Assembly (NCBI GenBank): GCA_003222245.1
Contig: QHVH01000025.1
Location: 62,001 to 126,000, forward strand
DNA length: 64,000 nucleotides
Reading direction: 5' to 3'
Source of the DNA: Blastocatellia bacterium AA13
Lineage (GTDB): Bacteria > Acidobacteriota > Blastocatellia > UBA7656
The translations under genes were made by a program, and so were the position numbers. Shown piece by piece: positions 46,046 to 54,769 of this stretch. How positions within the stretch are numbered: position 1 is the first letter of the stretch; each line of letters begins with the position of its first letter. The notes below the pieces were generated by a model that made no database searches, was not told the origin of the DNA, and was given only the letters and a program-made list of their open reading frames with translations.

Positions 46046-47491
46046 ATGTCCGTGAAGATCATGATTCCAACGCCGCTCAGGACTTATACCGGTTCCCATG
46101 ATTCAGTCTCGGTTGGCGGCGCGACGGTTGATGAAGCGCTGTCAGCGCTGGTGGCGGATTACCCGGATCTTAAGAAGCATCTCTACAGCGATCAGGGAGC
46201 GCTCAGAAATTTCGTGAATATTTATGTCAACGATGAAGACATCAGGTACGCGAAAAAAGGCGCGACCGGGCTTACGGATGGGGATGTTATCAGCATCGTT
46301 CCCTCGATTGCCGGAGGCGCCGCGGCCACGGATGAGGCAGCGCCAGCCGTGGAACTTGATTCGGATGAGATTCTGCGCTACAGCCGCCATTTGATTATGC
46401 CGGAAGTCGCGATGGAGGGTCAGAAGAAGCTCAAAGCGGCGAAAGTGCTCGCGATCGGGGCAGGCGGCCTGGGCTCACCGCTGGCCCTTTATCTCGCCGC
46501 CGCGGGTGTTGGAAGGCTTGGAATCGTCGACTTTGACGTCGTGGACTTCACCAATTTGCAGCGCCAGATAATTCATTCGACTTCAAACGTCGGGCGTCTC
46601 AAGCTCGATTCAGCAAAAGAGCGAATTGCCGAGATCAATCCCTATGTCCAGGTAGACGCGCACGAAGTTGCGTTGACATCCGAGAACGCTATGGATCTTC
46701 TATCGGACTACGACATTGTGGTCGACGGAACGGATAATTTTCCAACTCGATACCTGGTGAACGATGCGTGCGTGCTGCTGGGAAAGCCTAATGTCTACGG
46801 TTCCATCTTCCGGTTCGAGGGACAGGCTTCGGTGTTTTACGCGAAGGAAGGTCCCTGCTATCGATGCCTCTATCCAGAGCCGCCGCCGCCTGGCCTGGTG
46901 CCGAGCTGCGCCGAAGGGGGAGTGCTTGGCGTGCTTCCGGGCATCATCGGAGTCATACAGGCTATTGAAACTGTGAAGCTTATTCTCGGCCGCGGAGATT
47001 CATTGATAGGAAGGTTGATGCTGTTCGACGCGCTCGCGATGAAGTTCCGCGAATTAAAATTAAGAAAGAATCCAGAGTGCCCGATCTGCGGTGAGAATCC
47101 CACGATAAAGGAATTGATCGACTACCAGGAATTCTGCGGAGTCACTAATGAACCCGAGGTCAACGTCGGAGCCGATTTCGAGATCACGCCGCGCGAGCTA
47201 AAGTCCAAAATGGATCAGGGCGAGCGGTTCGTGCTCATCGACGTGCGCGAGCCGGAAGAATACGCGATTTGCCGAATTCCAGGATCGCGCTTGATTCCAA
47301 GGCTAACCTTGCCGGAGCGCCTTCACGAGCTTTCAACAGCCGACGACATCGTAGTTCACTGCAAGAGCGGCGTGCGAAGCGGCAAGGCCGTCGAATTTCT
47401 TAAACAGGCCGGCTATCGCAAGGTCAAGAACCTTTCGGGCGGAATCCTGCGGTGGGCCGATGAGGTGGACTCAACGGTGCCGAAGTATTGA
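46046..47491 (+). CDS. Fusion of CysO-like sulfur carrier, MoeZ-like E1 adenylyltransferase and rhodanese
   Basis: A 481-residue, three-part protein. Residues 1-91 are a ubiquitin-like carrier closely resembling mycobacterial CysO (FVNIYVNDEDIRY, ending VPSIAGG with Gly90-Gly91). Residues about 105-365 are an E1-like adenylyltransferase (GAGGLGSP at 138-145; zinc cysteines Cys271, Cys274, Cys345, Cys348). Residues about 378-481 are a rhodanese with Cys439 in HCKSGVRS. In mycobacteria CysO is separate and must expose its C-terminal Gly-Gly to be charged by MoeZ. Here it is followed by AAATDE and the E1, so activation needs a cut or another mechanism. GAGGAG precedes the ATG. Confidence 0.93.
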   Translation: MSVKIMIPTPLRTYTGSHDSVSVGGATVDEALSALVADYPDLKKHLYSDQGALRNFVNIYVNDEDIRYAKKGATGLTDGDVISIVPSIAGGAAATDEAAPAVELDSDEILRYSRHLIMPEVAMEGQKKLKAAKVLAIGAGGLGSPLALYLAAAGVGRLGIVDFDVVDFTNLQRQIIHSTSNVGRLKLDSAKERIAEINPYVQVDAHEVALTSENAMDLLSDYDIVVDGTDNFPTRYLVNDACVLLGKPNVYGSIFRFEGQASVFYAKEGPCYRCLYPEPPPPGLVPSCAEGGVLGVLPGIIGVIQAIETVKLILGRGDSLIGRLMLFDALAMKFRELKLRKNPECPICGENPTIKELIDYQEFCGVTNEPEVNVGADFEITPRELKSKMDQGERFVLIDVREPEEYAICRIPGSRLIPRLTLPERLHELSTADDIVVHCKSGVRSGKAVEFLKQAGYRKVKNLSGGILRWADEVDSTVPKY

Positions 47492-47537
47492 TTCACTCGA
47501 TGGCTGTGATTCTGGTCAAGCTCGGTTTCGGAGCGAA

Positions 47538-47717
47538 ATGGATAGAGTTGAACTGAAAGGATTATCGCGGATCAGGCTTGCGGAGGCTGTTTCGTTACTC
47601 AACGCACGGCATTATTCCGGCGCATATTATTTGGCTGGTTATGCTGTAGAATGTGCTTTGAAGGCCATCTCAGACCGGCGGCATGGTGTACTTCGATGGT
47701 TAAGACAATACTGGTAG
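47538..47717 (+). pseudogene. Truncated HEPN-domain protein
   Basis: From ATG 47538 the frame gives 59 residues. The first 43 match the N-terminal half of a common HEPN-domain protein: LAEAVSLLNARHYSGAYYLAGYAVECALKA. HEPN domains normally reach about 120-140 residues, and the second half with its R-x4-6-H motif is absent; the frame ends in unrelated RRHGVLRWLRQYW that overlaps the next gene. It looks like a gene cut short by a deletion. Whether the short product is made is unknown. Confidence 0.65.
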
Positions 47718-48139
47718 ATCAGGATGTGGAAGAAGGCCGAAGGCTCCTTAACATTCTTTCCGGAACATCCGCCGTTCCAGAGACGCTATGGGGAAAGGAG
47801 CGCGTCGCAGTTCTGCCGGCAGTTCGCTTTAAGGTTGAGGCAGCATTCTGGTGGTATCTTACAGAATCCTCTGAATGGCGCCTTGTTATTGCCACCAGGC
47901 TCGTCGACGAGATAGGCCCACTTCGCACATATGCTGAAATTCAAACGATTTTGAGCGCGATCAAACCGCCGTTGACGCTGACCGTTCAAAATATCTCCGT
48001 AGTTAGTCCCAAAGACGAACGAGTAAAGGTTCTTCGAAAGACAGTAAGAGTAAAGGGCAGCTCGACCGGGATGCGATTTGCTCACAATACTATCGATCAC
48101 GTGTATGTTGATGATTCGTTCATTTATAGAGTTCATTAG
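47696..48139 (+). CDS. Uncharacterised protein next to the HEPN remnant
   Basis: A 147-residue protein from ATG 47696, overlapping the end of the HEPN remnant. The N-terminal half (TILVDQDVEEGRRLL...EAAFWWYLTESSEWRLVIATRLVDEIGP) recalls proteins of about 130-150 residues that I associate with HEPN genes, but this is from memory and I give no name. A segment of about 20 residues (SGTSAVPETLWGKERVAVL) between those blocks may be an insertion. No signal peptide or membrane segment is seen. The region is AT-richer than the flanks. The pair may once have been a toxin-antitoxin-like module. Confidence 0.6.
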   Translation: MVKTILVDQDVEEGRRLLNILSGTSAVPETLWGKERVAVLPAVRFKVEAAFWWYLTESSEWRLVIATRLVDEIGPLRTYAEIQTILSAIKPPLTLTVQNISVVSPKDERVKVLRKTVRVKGSSTGMRFAHNTIDHVYVDDSFIYRVH

Positions 48140-48153
48140 GCTGCTTTTCTGGT

Positions 48154-49626
48154 ATGGCGAAAAGTTACACCTTACCTGATGCGGTTGCTGATCGCCTCGT
48201 CTCGATTCTCGGAAAGAGGTTTGTTCTTACTCATCCCGACGAGCTGCTTGTTTACGAGTCGGACGCTCTTACGCTTCATAAGCATCTGCCTCCCGCGGTG
48301 ATCATTCCCGGCAGTGCGGAAGAAGCGGCGGCAGCGGTAAAGGTCCTTGCCGAGGCGAAAATCCCTTTCGCGCCGCGTGGAGCCGGAACGGGATTATCGG
48401 GAGGCTCATTGTCTCTGCATGGAGCCGTGATCATCGAGCTGGCTCGTCTGAATCGCATTCTCAAGATTGATTATGAGAACCGGCTTGCCGTAGTCGAAGC
48501 CGGCGTAATCAACGTTCATCTTTCGGAAGCTACCGCGCCAGGAGGGTTCCACTACGCGCCGGATCCCTCGAGTCAGATGGCGTGTACGATCGGCGGCAAT
48601 GTTGCCGAAAATTCCGGCGGCCCTCACTGCCTGAAGTACGGCATGACCACCAATCACGTTCTTGGAGTCGAGGTGGTTTTGCCAAACGGCGACTTGATCA
48701 ATATAGGCGGAGGCGGCGTCGATGTTCCGGGCTATGATCTTCTCGGCGTGTACGTGGGATCTGAAGGAACCTTTGGAATAACGACCAAGGCTACGCTCAG
48801 GCTCACGCGATTGCCTGAAGCCGTGAAGACCCTCCTTGCCGAGTTCATGAGCGTCACCGACGCAAGCCGCAGCGTGTCTGAGATCATTGCCGCTGGTATA
48901 TTGCCGGCCGCGCTCGAGATGTTGGATCAAGAGACCATCAAGGCCGTCGAAGAATCTATCTTTGCCGGAGGGTTTCCGATCGATGTCGCGGCGCTTCTTA
49001 TCATCGAAGTCGATGGTCTTCGAGCGGGATTGGAACGTACCGCGGCTGCGGCCGTGGATATTTGCCTGCGAAACAATGCACGTGCGGTGAGGGTTGCGGC
49101 TGATGAAGCGGAGCGACAGCGGCTCTGGGGTGCGCGGAAACGGGCGTTCGGCGCAATGGGTCGAATCAAGACCGATCTGATGGTGCAGGACGCGGTGATT
49201 CCTCGATCACGGCTGCCGGAAGTCCTTGATGAAATCTATGCGATAGCGAAGCGATATGGCTTGAAGGTCGCGAATGTTTTTCACGCGGGTGATGGCAACC
49301 TGCACCCGAACATCAGCTTCGACGGACGCGATCCCGACCAGGTAGCCAGAGTAGATGCGGCATCCAAAGACATCATGAGTCTGTGCGTCAGCGTCGGGGG
49401 CTCGATCACAGGAGAGCACGGCGTCGGAATGGACAAAATTGATTTCATGCGAATGATTTTCTCGGACGCCGATATGGAGCGAATGCTCGCCGTGCGCGAT
49501 GCGTTCAATCCGGAGGGACTCTGCAATCCAAGCAAGGTCATTCCGGCGATGAAGACGTGCCGATACTGTGGATTCGGCATCGAAGACCTGCGGCACAAGC
49601 GAGCCGTGCATCAGGAAATCAGTTAA
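48154..49626 (+). CDS. glcD: Glycolate oxidase subunit GlcD (FAD-linked oxidase)
   Basis: A 490-residue flavoprotein that oxidises glycolate to glyoxylate, or a related 2-hydroxy acid. The FAD-binding domain shows PRGAGTGLSGG and GGNVAENSGGPHCLKYG. The C-terminal substrate domain has the conserved HAGDGNLHPN and GEHGVGMDK blocks. It has an unusual CRYC pair (Cys469/Cys472) close to its end. glcE and glcF follow downstream, after an inserted FHA-DUF309 gene that starts 10 bases after this stop. D-lactate dehydrogenase is an alternative, but the three-gene set favours glycolate oxidase. Confidence 0.92.
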   Translation: MAKSYTLPDAVADRLVSILGKRFVLTHPDELLVYESDALTLHKHLPPAVIIPGSAEEAAAAVKVLAEAKIPFAPRGAGTGLSGGSLSLHGAVIIELARLNRILKIDYENRLAVVEAGVINVHLSEATAPGGFHYAPDPSSQMACTIGGNVAENSGGPHCLKYGMTTNHVLGVEVVLPNGDLINIGGGGVDVPGYDLLGVYVGSEGTFGITTKATLRLTRLPEAVKTLLAEFMSVTDASRSVSEIIAAGILPAALEMLDQETIKAVEESIFAGGFPIDVAALLIIEVDGLRAGLERTAAAAVDICLRNNARAVRVAADEAERQRLWGARKRAFGAMGRIKTDLMVQDAVIPRSRLPEVLDEIYAIAKRYGLKVANVFHAGDGNLHPNISFDGRDPDQVARVDAASKDIMSLCVSVGGSITGEHGVGMDKIDFMRMIFSDADMERMLAVRDAFNPEGLCNPSKVIPAMKTCRYCGFGIEDLRHKRAVHQEIS

Positions 49627-49635
49627 GTCGGTTTT

Positions 49636-50400
49636 ATGGCATTTCTGCGATTTACTTACGGGCCCAAGGCAGGGGAGTCGGTTGAGCTTGAGAAAGCAAA
49701 GACCTCTTTTGGAAGGCGACGGTCGAGTGATTGCGTTCTTGACCACAAAGCGGTCTCGCGCGATCACTTTCACATCGAACGCATTGGAGCCAAGTATTTT
49801 CTGGTCGACAACGACAGTGGAAACGGAACGTTTGTGAATGGTGATCGAGTCACCTGGGTCGATTTAAAGGACGGCGACGTCGTTCAAGTGGGCTCGTTTC
49901 GAATGATGGCCGATCTTTCCGACGTGAGTTTATCCCGAGACGAGGCGCCTGAAAATGCGGATCTTCTGGAGGAAGGGGTTGAGGCGTTTACCAGGGAGCA
50001 TGAGGAGGCTTATCCGCGACAGTTCATCGAGGGCATACGCTACTTCAACCAGCGAAATTATTATGACGCCCACGAAGTTTGGGAAGAGATATGGCTGCAC
50101 GCTTCAGGCGATGAAAAGGTCTTTTACCAGATGCTGATTCAATCGGCGGTGGGACTGCATCACTACGAGAGAGGCAATGCGCGAGGCGCTCGTGGAATGT
50201 ACAACGCGGCGGCTGAAAAGCTGAGGCAGCTCCCTCGCGAGTTTATGTCGCTCGATCTCGATCGTTTTTCGCGGGATTTGACCGATTCATTGAAGGCCGC
50301 CTGTGAAGATGACGCGGACTCAATCACTATTCAGCAGCAACAAGCGCCAAGACCGCACATAAAGCTGCTGCCGTTGAGCAGCGGCCGCGGCGCGCAATAG
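49636..50400 (+). CDS. FHA-DUF309 fusion protein
   Basis: A 254-residue protein of two known but normally separate parts. Residues about 1-90 form an FHA phosphothreonine-binding domain (SFGRRRSSDC, HKAVSRDHFHIE, DNDSGNGTFVNG). Residues about 120-230 are a DUF309 domain (FNQRNYYDAHEVWEEIWLH, then FYQMLIQSAVGLHHYERGN), a helical family of unknown activity. The cytosolic fusion sits inside the glycolate oxidase operon between glcD and glcE. This suggests phospho-dependent regulation or assembly of the complex, which is inference. The pairing looks uncommon. Confidence 0.85.
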   Translation: MAFLRFTYGPKAGESVELEKAKTSFGRRRSSDCVLDHKAVSRDHFHIERIGAKYFLVDNDSGNGTFVNGDRVTWVDLKDGDVVQVGSFRMMADLSDVSLSRDEAPENADLLEEGVEAFTREHEEAYPRQFIEGIRYFNQRNYYDAHEVWEEIWLHASGDEKVFYQMLIQSAVGLHHYERGNARGARGMYNAAAEKLRQLPREFMSLDLDRFSRDLTDSLKAACEDDADSITIQQQQAPRPHIKLLPLSSGRGAQ

Positions 50401-50525
50401 TGCGAGCAAGATAGAACGGGCGATCGAGGATAGACATAGTTCTCCGGAGCTGGGAAGAAAGTGTTGCGGATCAGGCGGTCTCCAGATTAGTAATGGCCGG
50501 CGTCTGCCGGACTCTTGTGAATAAC

Positions 50526-51794
50526 ATGTCGGCTACAAAAAAACATGCCAATCTGGCTGCCGCGCTGACTGAACTGATCGGTCCTGCGAACACGACCGTA
50601 GAAGATCTCCCTGAGATTGACGGCTGCCGTCCGGCGGTTTTGGTGATGCCTTCATCTCACGACGAGGTCAAAGACTCTCTTAAGATCTGTGCTGATTACG
50701 ACGCCTCGGTAGCGCCGGCGGGACGACTGACGTGGCTCGATTGCGGTAATCCGATTGAACGAGCCGACGTCATAATCAGCTCACGAAGAATGGATTGCAT
50801 CATCGACTACAGCCCTGCTGATCTGACCGCTACCGTGCAGGCAGGCGTCAGTATTTGCCGGTTGAATCAACTTGCAGGCGAAAGCAGGCAATGGCTTCCG
50901 GTCGACGCGCCGGGAACCAGCGATGACACTCTTGGAGCCTTGGCCGCATGCGGCGTCAGCGGGCCGCTCAGATATGGTTTCGGAACAATTCGCGACTACG
51001 CCCTTGGGCTGAAGTTGGCGCACGCGAATGGCGGAGAAAGCAAATCCGGAGGCCGCGTAGTCAAAAATGTCGCCGGCTATGATATGACCAAGCTGTACGT
51101 TGGCAGTTACGGAACGCTGGCGATCATCACGGAATTGACTTTAAAGCTGAGGCCGATGGCTGACGGACAGGCTACGCTTGCGATCATATCGCGAGCGCGA
51201 GATTCACTATTCGAGCTCGGAACACAAATCGTTCAATCGGAGTTGAGGCCGGCTTCGGTATATATAATCGAAGGCGATTTCCCTGACGTAGCTCCCGGCT
51301 CGGCGTTATTAGTCCGCTTCATCGAGACTCGAGAAGCAGTCGACTATCAGATCGATCGAGTGATCGGGTTGATGGATGGCCGCTTTGAGTTCGAGCTGCT
51401 ATCGGATGAGAGGGCGGCGGCGGCATGGCTCGCAGTTGCAAACTTCGATCGATCCGAGCAAGTAGCAGTACGATGGAGCGTTCCACCGTCAAACACTCGG
51501 TCTGTTTTTGAGAGCATTAATCAAGCCCGCTCGCGCACCGCCGATCTGGCGCTCGGAATCATAAGAGGCTGCCTGCAGTGCGATTCCGGCGTGGCAAACA
51601 CCATAGCTTTATTGCGAGAGCGCGCGGCAGCCGCGGGTGGACATCTCTTCATCGAGAAGGCCCCGGCTTCGGTAAGAAGAGACGCGGATGCGTTTGGCGA
51701 TCCGGGTGCGGCACGCCGGTTGATGATCGCGGTGAAGGAGAAGCTCGATCCATTGCGAGCGCTCAATCCCGGAAAATTTATTCGCGGAATATGA
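50526..51794 (+). CDS. glcE: Glycolate oxidase subunit GlcE
   Basis: A 422-residue FAD-binding oxidoreductase; the ATG at 50526 is preferred over the in-frame start at 50493 because the shorter form begins at the conserved region. Family features: VAPAGRLTWLDCG, DTLGALAACGVSGPLRYG and the strongly conserved GGRVVKNVAGYDMTKLYVGS. The protein ends with ALNPGKF, as GlcE and GlcD C-termini do. It lies 12 bases before glcF, so the two are co-translated. Confidence 0.9.
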   Translation: MSATKKHANLAAALTELIGPANTTVEDLPEIDGCRPAVLVMPSSHDEVKDSLKICADYDASVAPAGRLTWLDCGNPIERADVIISSRRMDCIIDYSPADLTATVQAGVSICRLNQLAGESRQWLPVDAPGTSDDTLGALAACGVSGPLRYGFGTIRDYALGLKLAHANGGESKSGGRVVKNVAGYDMTKLYVGSYGTLAIITELTLKLRPMADGQATLAIISRARDSLFELGTQIVQSELRPASVYIIEGDFPDVAPGSALLVRFIETREAVDYQIDRVIGLMDGRFEFELLSDERAAAAWLAVANFDRSEQVAVRWSVPPSNTRSVFESINQARSRTADLALGIIRGCLQCDSGVANTIALLRERAAAAGGHLFIEKAPASVRRDADAFGDPGAARRLMIAVKEKLDPLRALNPGKFIRGI

Positions 51795-51805
51795 GGTCCT
51801 GATCG

Positions 51806-53104
51806 ATGGCGTCGGCAATAGGCGAGTCCGCTAACATCGAGCATCTGGCAACGCTCTTGGATCGCAACCGTGAAGGCATATACACGTGCGTCCACTGTGG
51901 GCTCTGCCTGCCGGCGTGCCCCACTTATCGCCAGCTTGGCGATGAAAATGATTCACCGCGCGGACGGGTCTACTTGATGCGCGCGGTGTCCGAATCCAGG
52001 CTCGCCATCGATAGCGTCTTCGCCGAACATATCGACTCATGTCTTGGCTGCCGCGCCTGCGAAACCGTATGTCCGTCCGGCGTGCCCTACGGCGAATTGC
52101 TTGAAGCCGCGCGCGCCGAGCTTGCCTCAACGCGCTCAGGCGGCGTCGAGCAGAAGCTCTTGCGATTTGTGTTGAACCGGTTCTTCACACGCCGGGCGCT
52201 GCTTGGAGTCTTGATGTGGATCGCCCGCACATTTCGGGAGAGCGGCCTCGCTCAACTCGCATTCGACTCAAAGCTGCTCGGTAACAGAGGCAGGCTTGCG
52301 CTTGCTCTTTTGTTGTCGAGCCGTCCGGCGCTGACTTCGAACGCGGAGAATCGCGCTGCTGGACCCAGCGTATCGACCTCGCCCAAGGTTGCGATACTTC
52401 GCGGATGCGTGATGGAGGGTCTCTTCTCTCACGTCAATCGAGCCACCGAGCGAGTTCTTCGAAAGAGCGGATGCGAGTTAGTCGAGGCGAATGGTCAAGT
52501 ATGCTGTGGGGCGCTCCACGCACACGCCGGAGAGTTGGAAACCGCAAAGGAGCTTGCCCGTAAAAACATTGATGCGTTTCGCGCAACCACCTGCGATACA
52601 ATCGTGATCAATTCGGCAGGCTGCGGAGCGGCAATGAAGGAGTATAAGCACCTGCTGGCCGATGATCCGGAATACGCGGCTCGTGCGGCCGACCTGAGCA
52701 AAAAGGTAAAGGACATATCCGAATTTCTGATTGGAATCGGCGCGAAACCATCCGAAGCTATAGTCGCCCGGCGTGTCGCGTACGATGCGCCCTGTCATCT
52801 GATCCACGCTCAGAAGATTGCATCGGCGCCGGTTGATTTGCTGCGGAGCATCAGAGGACTTGAATTGACGCCGCTGATCGGCAGTGAGACCTGTTGCGGA
52901 GGAGCGGGCATCTACAATCTGCAGCAGTACGAATTGAGCGCGAAAATAGCATCAGACAAGGTCGACAACATTCTCGCGAGCGGAGCGGATATGGTTGTAA
53001 CAGGCAATCCCGGATGCATAATGCAGATTGGAGCGAGTCTCCTGATGCGCGGCGAGTCGATCAGAGTCGCGCATCCCATTGAGCTGATCGATTCCGCTAT
53101 CTAA
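51806..53104 (+). CDS. glcF: Glycolate oxidase iron-sulfur subunit GlcF
   Basis: A 432-residue iron-sulfur protein that passes electrons from GlcD/GlcE to the quinone pool. Two 4Fe-4S motifs are clear: Cys28, Cys31, Cys34, Cys38 and Cys79, Cys82, Cys85, Cys89. Two CCG domains follow (VCCGALHAHAGE and TCCGGAGIYNL). Residues about 125-180 include a less conserved helix-rich spacer. Length is normal. It closes the operon glcD-FHA/DUF309-glcE-glcF. Confidence 0.93.
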   Translation: MASAIGESANIEHLATLLDRNREGIYTCVHCGLCLPACPTYRQLGDENDSPRGRVYLMRAVSESRLAIDSVFAEHIDSCLGCRACETVCPSGVPYGELLEAARAELASTRSGGVEQKLLRFVLNRFFTRRALLGVLMWIARTFRESGLAQLAFDSKLLGNRGRLALALLLSSRPALTSNAENRAAGPSVSTSPKVAILRGCVMEGLFSHVNRATERVLRKSGCELVEANGQVCCGALHAHAGELETAKELARKNIDAFRATTCDTIVINSAGCGAAMKEYKHLLADDPEYAARAADLSKKVKDISEFLIGIGAKPSEAIVARRVAYDAPCHLIHAQKIASAPVDLLRSIRGLELTPLIGSETCCGGAGIYNLQQYELSAKIASDKVDNILASGADMVVTGNPGCIMQIGASLLMRGESIRVAHPIELIDSAI

Positions 53105-53126
53105 GCAGCTTGGTTGGAGTCTCCGA

Positions 53127-53567
53127 GTGAATGACATGCACGGCTCTGCTGTATTACTGGTGCTTCACATATCGATCGCGTTGATCTGTTTGGCGGCGAA
53201 CGTACGCTCTCAGTCCAGCGACTATGGCCCGGAGGTAAAGGCGTTCCTAAGCTATTTGCGGCAGGAAGAGACAGAGCTGCAATTCCAGCTCACGCACAAG
53301 GAGATCTCCAGGCAGGAATTTTCCAGGTCGAAGAATAGAATCGCGGTTCATCGCGCGGCGGTGCTCAAGTTCGTAAAAGAAAAAGGCGAAGATATCGTTC
53401 CGGACTACAACGTAGTGGCGTCGTCTGAAGCTAATCAACTTGTCGAAGATGGCGAGAAGGTCTTGAAGACCGCCAAGCCTGGCGACCTTCTCGGCGCCAA
53501 ATGGAAGTTTGTAACAAGCGACACGCGCGGCGAAGTCTTTTATGTATTAGAGCGAGTGTCTCGATAG
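53127..53567 (+). CDS. Hypothetical secreted protein
   Basis: A 146-residue protein with a signal peptide (about 5-28, LLVLHISIALICLAA). The rest is a helical region rich in Glu, Lys and Gln (EETELQFQLTHKEISRQEF) with no recognised family. GTG 53127 has GGAG 8 bases upstream. It begins 22 bases after glcF and could be read from the same mRNA, but nothing in the sequence ties it to glycolate. Confidence 0.65.
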   Translation: MNDMHGSAVLLVLHISIALICLAANVRSQSSDYGPEVKAFLSYLRQEETELQFQLTHKEISRQEFSRSKNRIAVHRAAVLKFVKEKGEDIVPDYNVVASSEANQLVEDGEKVLKTAKPGDLLGAKWKFVTSDTRGEVFYVLERVSR

Positions 53568-53701
53568 CACCTGTCTCGGTAGCGCTGTGAACGGGCAGGC
53601 ATACGGCTAAGTCCGGCGGCGCTGTTGCCATCAGACTACTTGATAGGTTTGTTTTTCTTACCTGGTTACGGCCGATTTCTACGCGATTAACTGTTCGACA
53701 G

Positions 53702-54040
53702 TCACAGGCAGGCTTGAGTCGCCAGAATTGAGTATCGTTGCGTGCATAACACGCGCAGCTCGGCTTCGATCATGGCGTGAGTAAATCCGGCTTTGATGTA
53801 AAATTGGGGCCGGTTGGTGGCAATCAGCTCAAGGAAGAGATCTTGAGTGATTCTGTCTAGATCGAAGCTCGCATCACCGAGCTCATTTTCCACTAGAGTT
53901 GATAGAAGTCGCCAAATACTGCCAGCGTCTTCCGCTGTGAAAACCTCTCGCCACGCTAATGCCGGATCGCTCTGATCGTCCTGCTCGATAAGCGCGGCAG
54001 TGGAGAACCCGGCAACAGGGATGGGGAATCGAGTTGCCAT
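53702..54040 (-). CDS. Hypothetical protein
   Basis: A 112-residue cytosolic protein of unknown family. AGGAG precedes ATG 54040; the frame also begins with TTG at 54049. The sequence is helix-rich (LAWREVFTAEDAGSIWRLLSTLV) with no motifs that I recognise. It stands alone and diverges from the PilZ gene. Confidence 0.5.
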   Translation of the reverse strand: MATRFPIPVAGFSTAALIEQDDQSDPALAWREVFTAEDAGSIWRLLSTLVENELGDASFDLDRITQDLFLELIATNRPQFYIKAGFTHAMIEAELRVLCTQRYSILATQACL

Positions 54041-54251
54041 TATTGTCAAACTCCTGGTCTTAGATTATTCGCCCGACTCTCGCGGGCGTTATAATGGGGA
54101 GTCGTGGTTATTCTCTACTCAAAAGAGTGCTCAGCATACAGGACTGCTCGGAGCGATTCAAGGATTTATTCATACATCAAGGAGAAATCTGACGATTCGT
54201 AATCTCCAGCGTACTGGAGGCGGGATTACATATCCCAGGGGCAGGTAAAGA

Positions 54252-54614
54252 ATGAACGAGCACGCGGGTACAAGCACGTCCATCGGCAATCAAGAACGGA
54301 GACAGGGCAGGAGATTTTCTGTGAGCTGGGCTACTCGACTCACGGGAATTGACGAGTCCGGAACGCGCTTCGAACAGGAGGTTTCGCTCGCCAATTTGAG
54401 CTCCGGCGGAGCTTACTTCTCGTTTGAGAAGCCGCTTCCTGTCGGATCCCGTCTCGAGGTCTCGATCAAGGTGCCCTTCAAACGTCAAAACTGGATGCAG
54501 TATACCGGTGAAGTCATCAGAGTTGATCAATCTCCTGAGGCCGACCAAACGCCTGCGAGTGTTGGAATCGCGTTGAGATTCAGCGGATTTCGCCCCTCGT
54601 TCGCCAGCGAGTGA
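54252..54614 (+). CDS. PilZ domain-containing protein
   Basis: A 120-residue single-domain protein. RRQGRRFSV and the later DESGTRFEQEVSLANLSSGGAYF match the PilZ c-di-GMP-binding pattern (RxxxR...DxSxxG) in its usual order, although the second motif reads N-L-S-S-G-G. The protein probably senses c-di-GMP, controlling surface or envelope functions. AGGTAAAG precedes the ATG. No partner gene is adjacent. Confidence 0.8.
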   Translation: MNEHAGTSTSIGNQERRQGRRFSVSWATRLTGIDESGTRFEQEVSLANLSSGGAYFSFEKPLPVGSRLEVSIKVPFKRQNWMQYTGEVIRVDQSPEADQTPASVGIALRFSGFRPSFASE

Positions 54615-54732
54615 ACCACCGCTCTTTCATTTCATCCGCAATTGTGATTGGATCACATTTCTGCGATCTCTTTCGTCACCTTTCATTATTCTTTCATTAT
54701 CTTCCGGGATTCCAAGTTGTCAGGTCATAATC

Positions 54733-54738
54733 TATAAT
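54733..54738 (+). promoter_or_regulatory. Candidate -10 box of the zinc-ribbon/TPR gene
   Basis: TATAAT lies 31 bases before the gene at 54770, in an AT-rich run. A -35 match is poor (TTCCAA at 54710-54715). Only the -10 is convincing. Confidence 0.3.
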
Positions 54739-54769
54739 AGCCGCGGCTCGTTAAGGCGAAGGAGATTCT

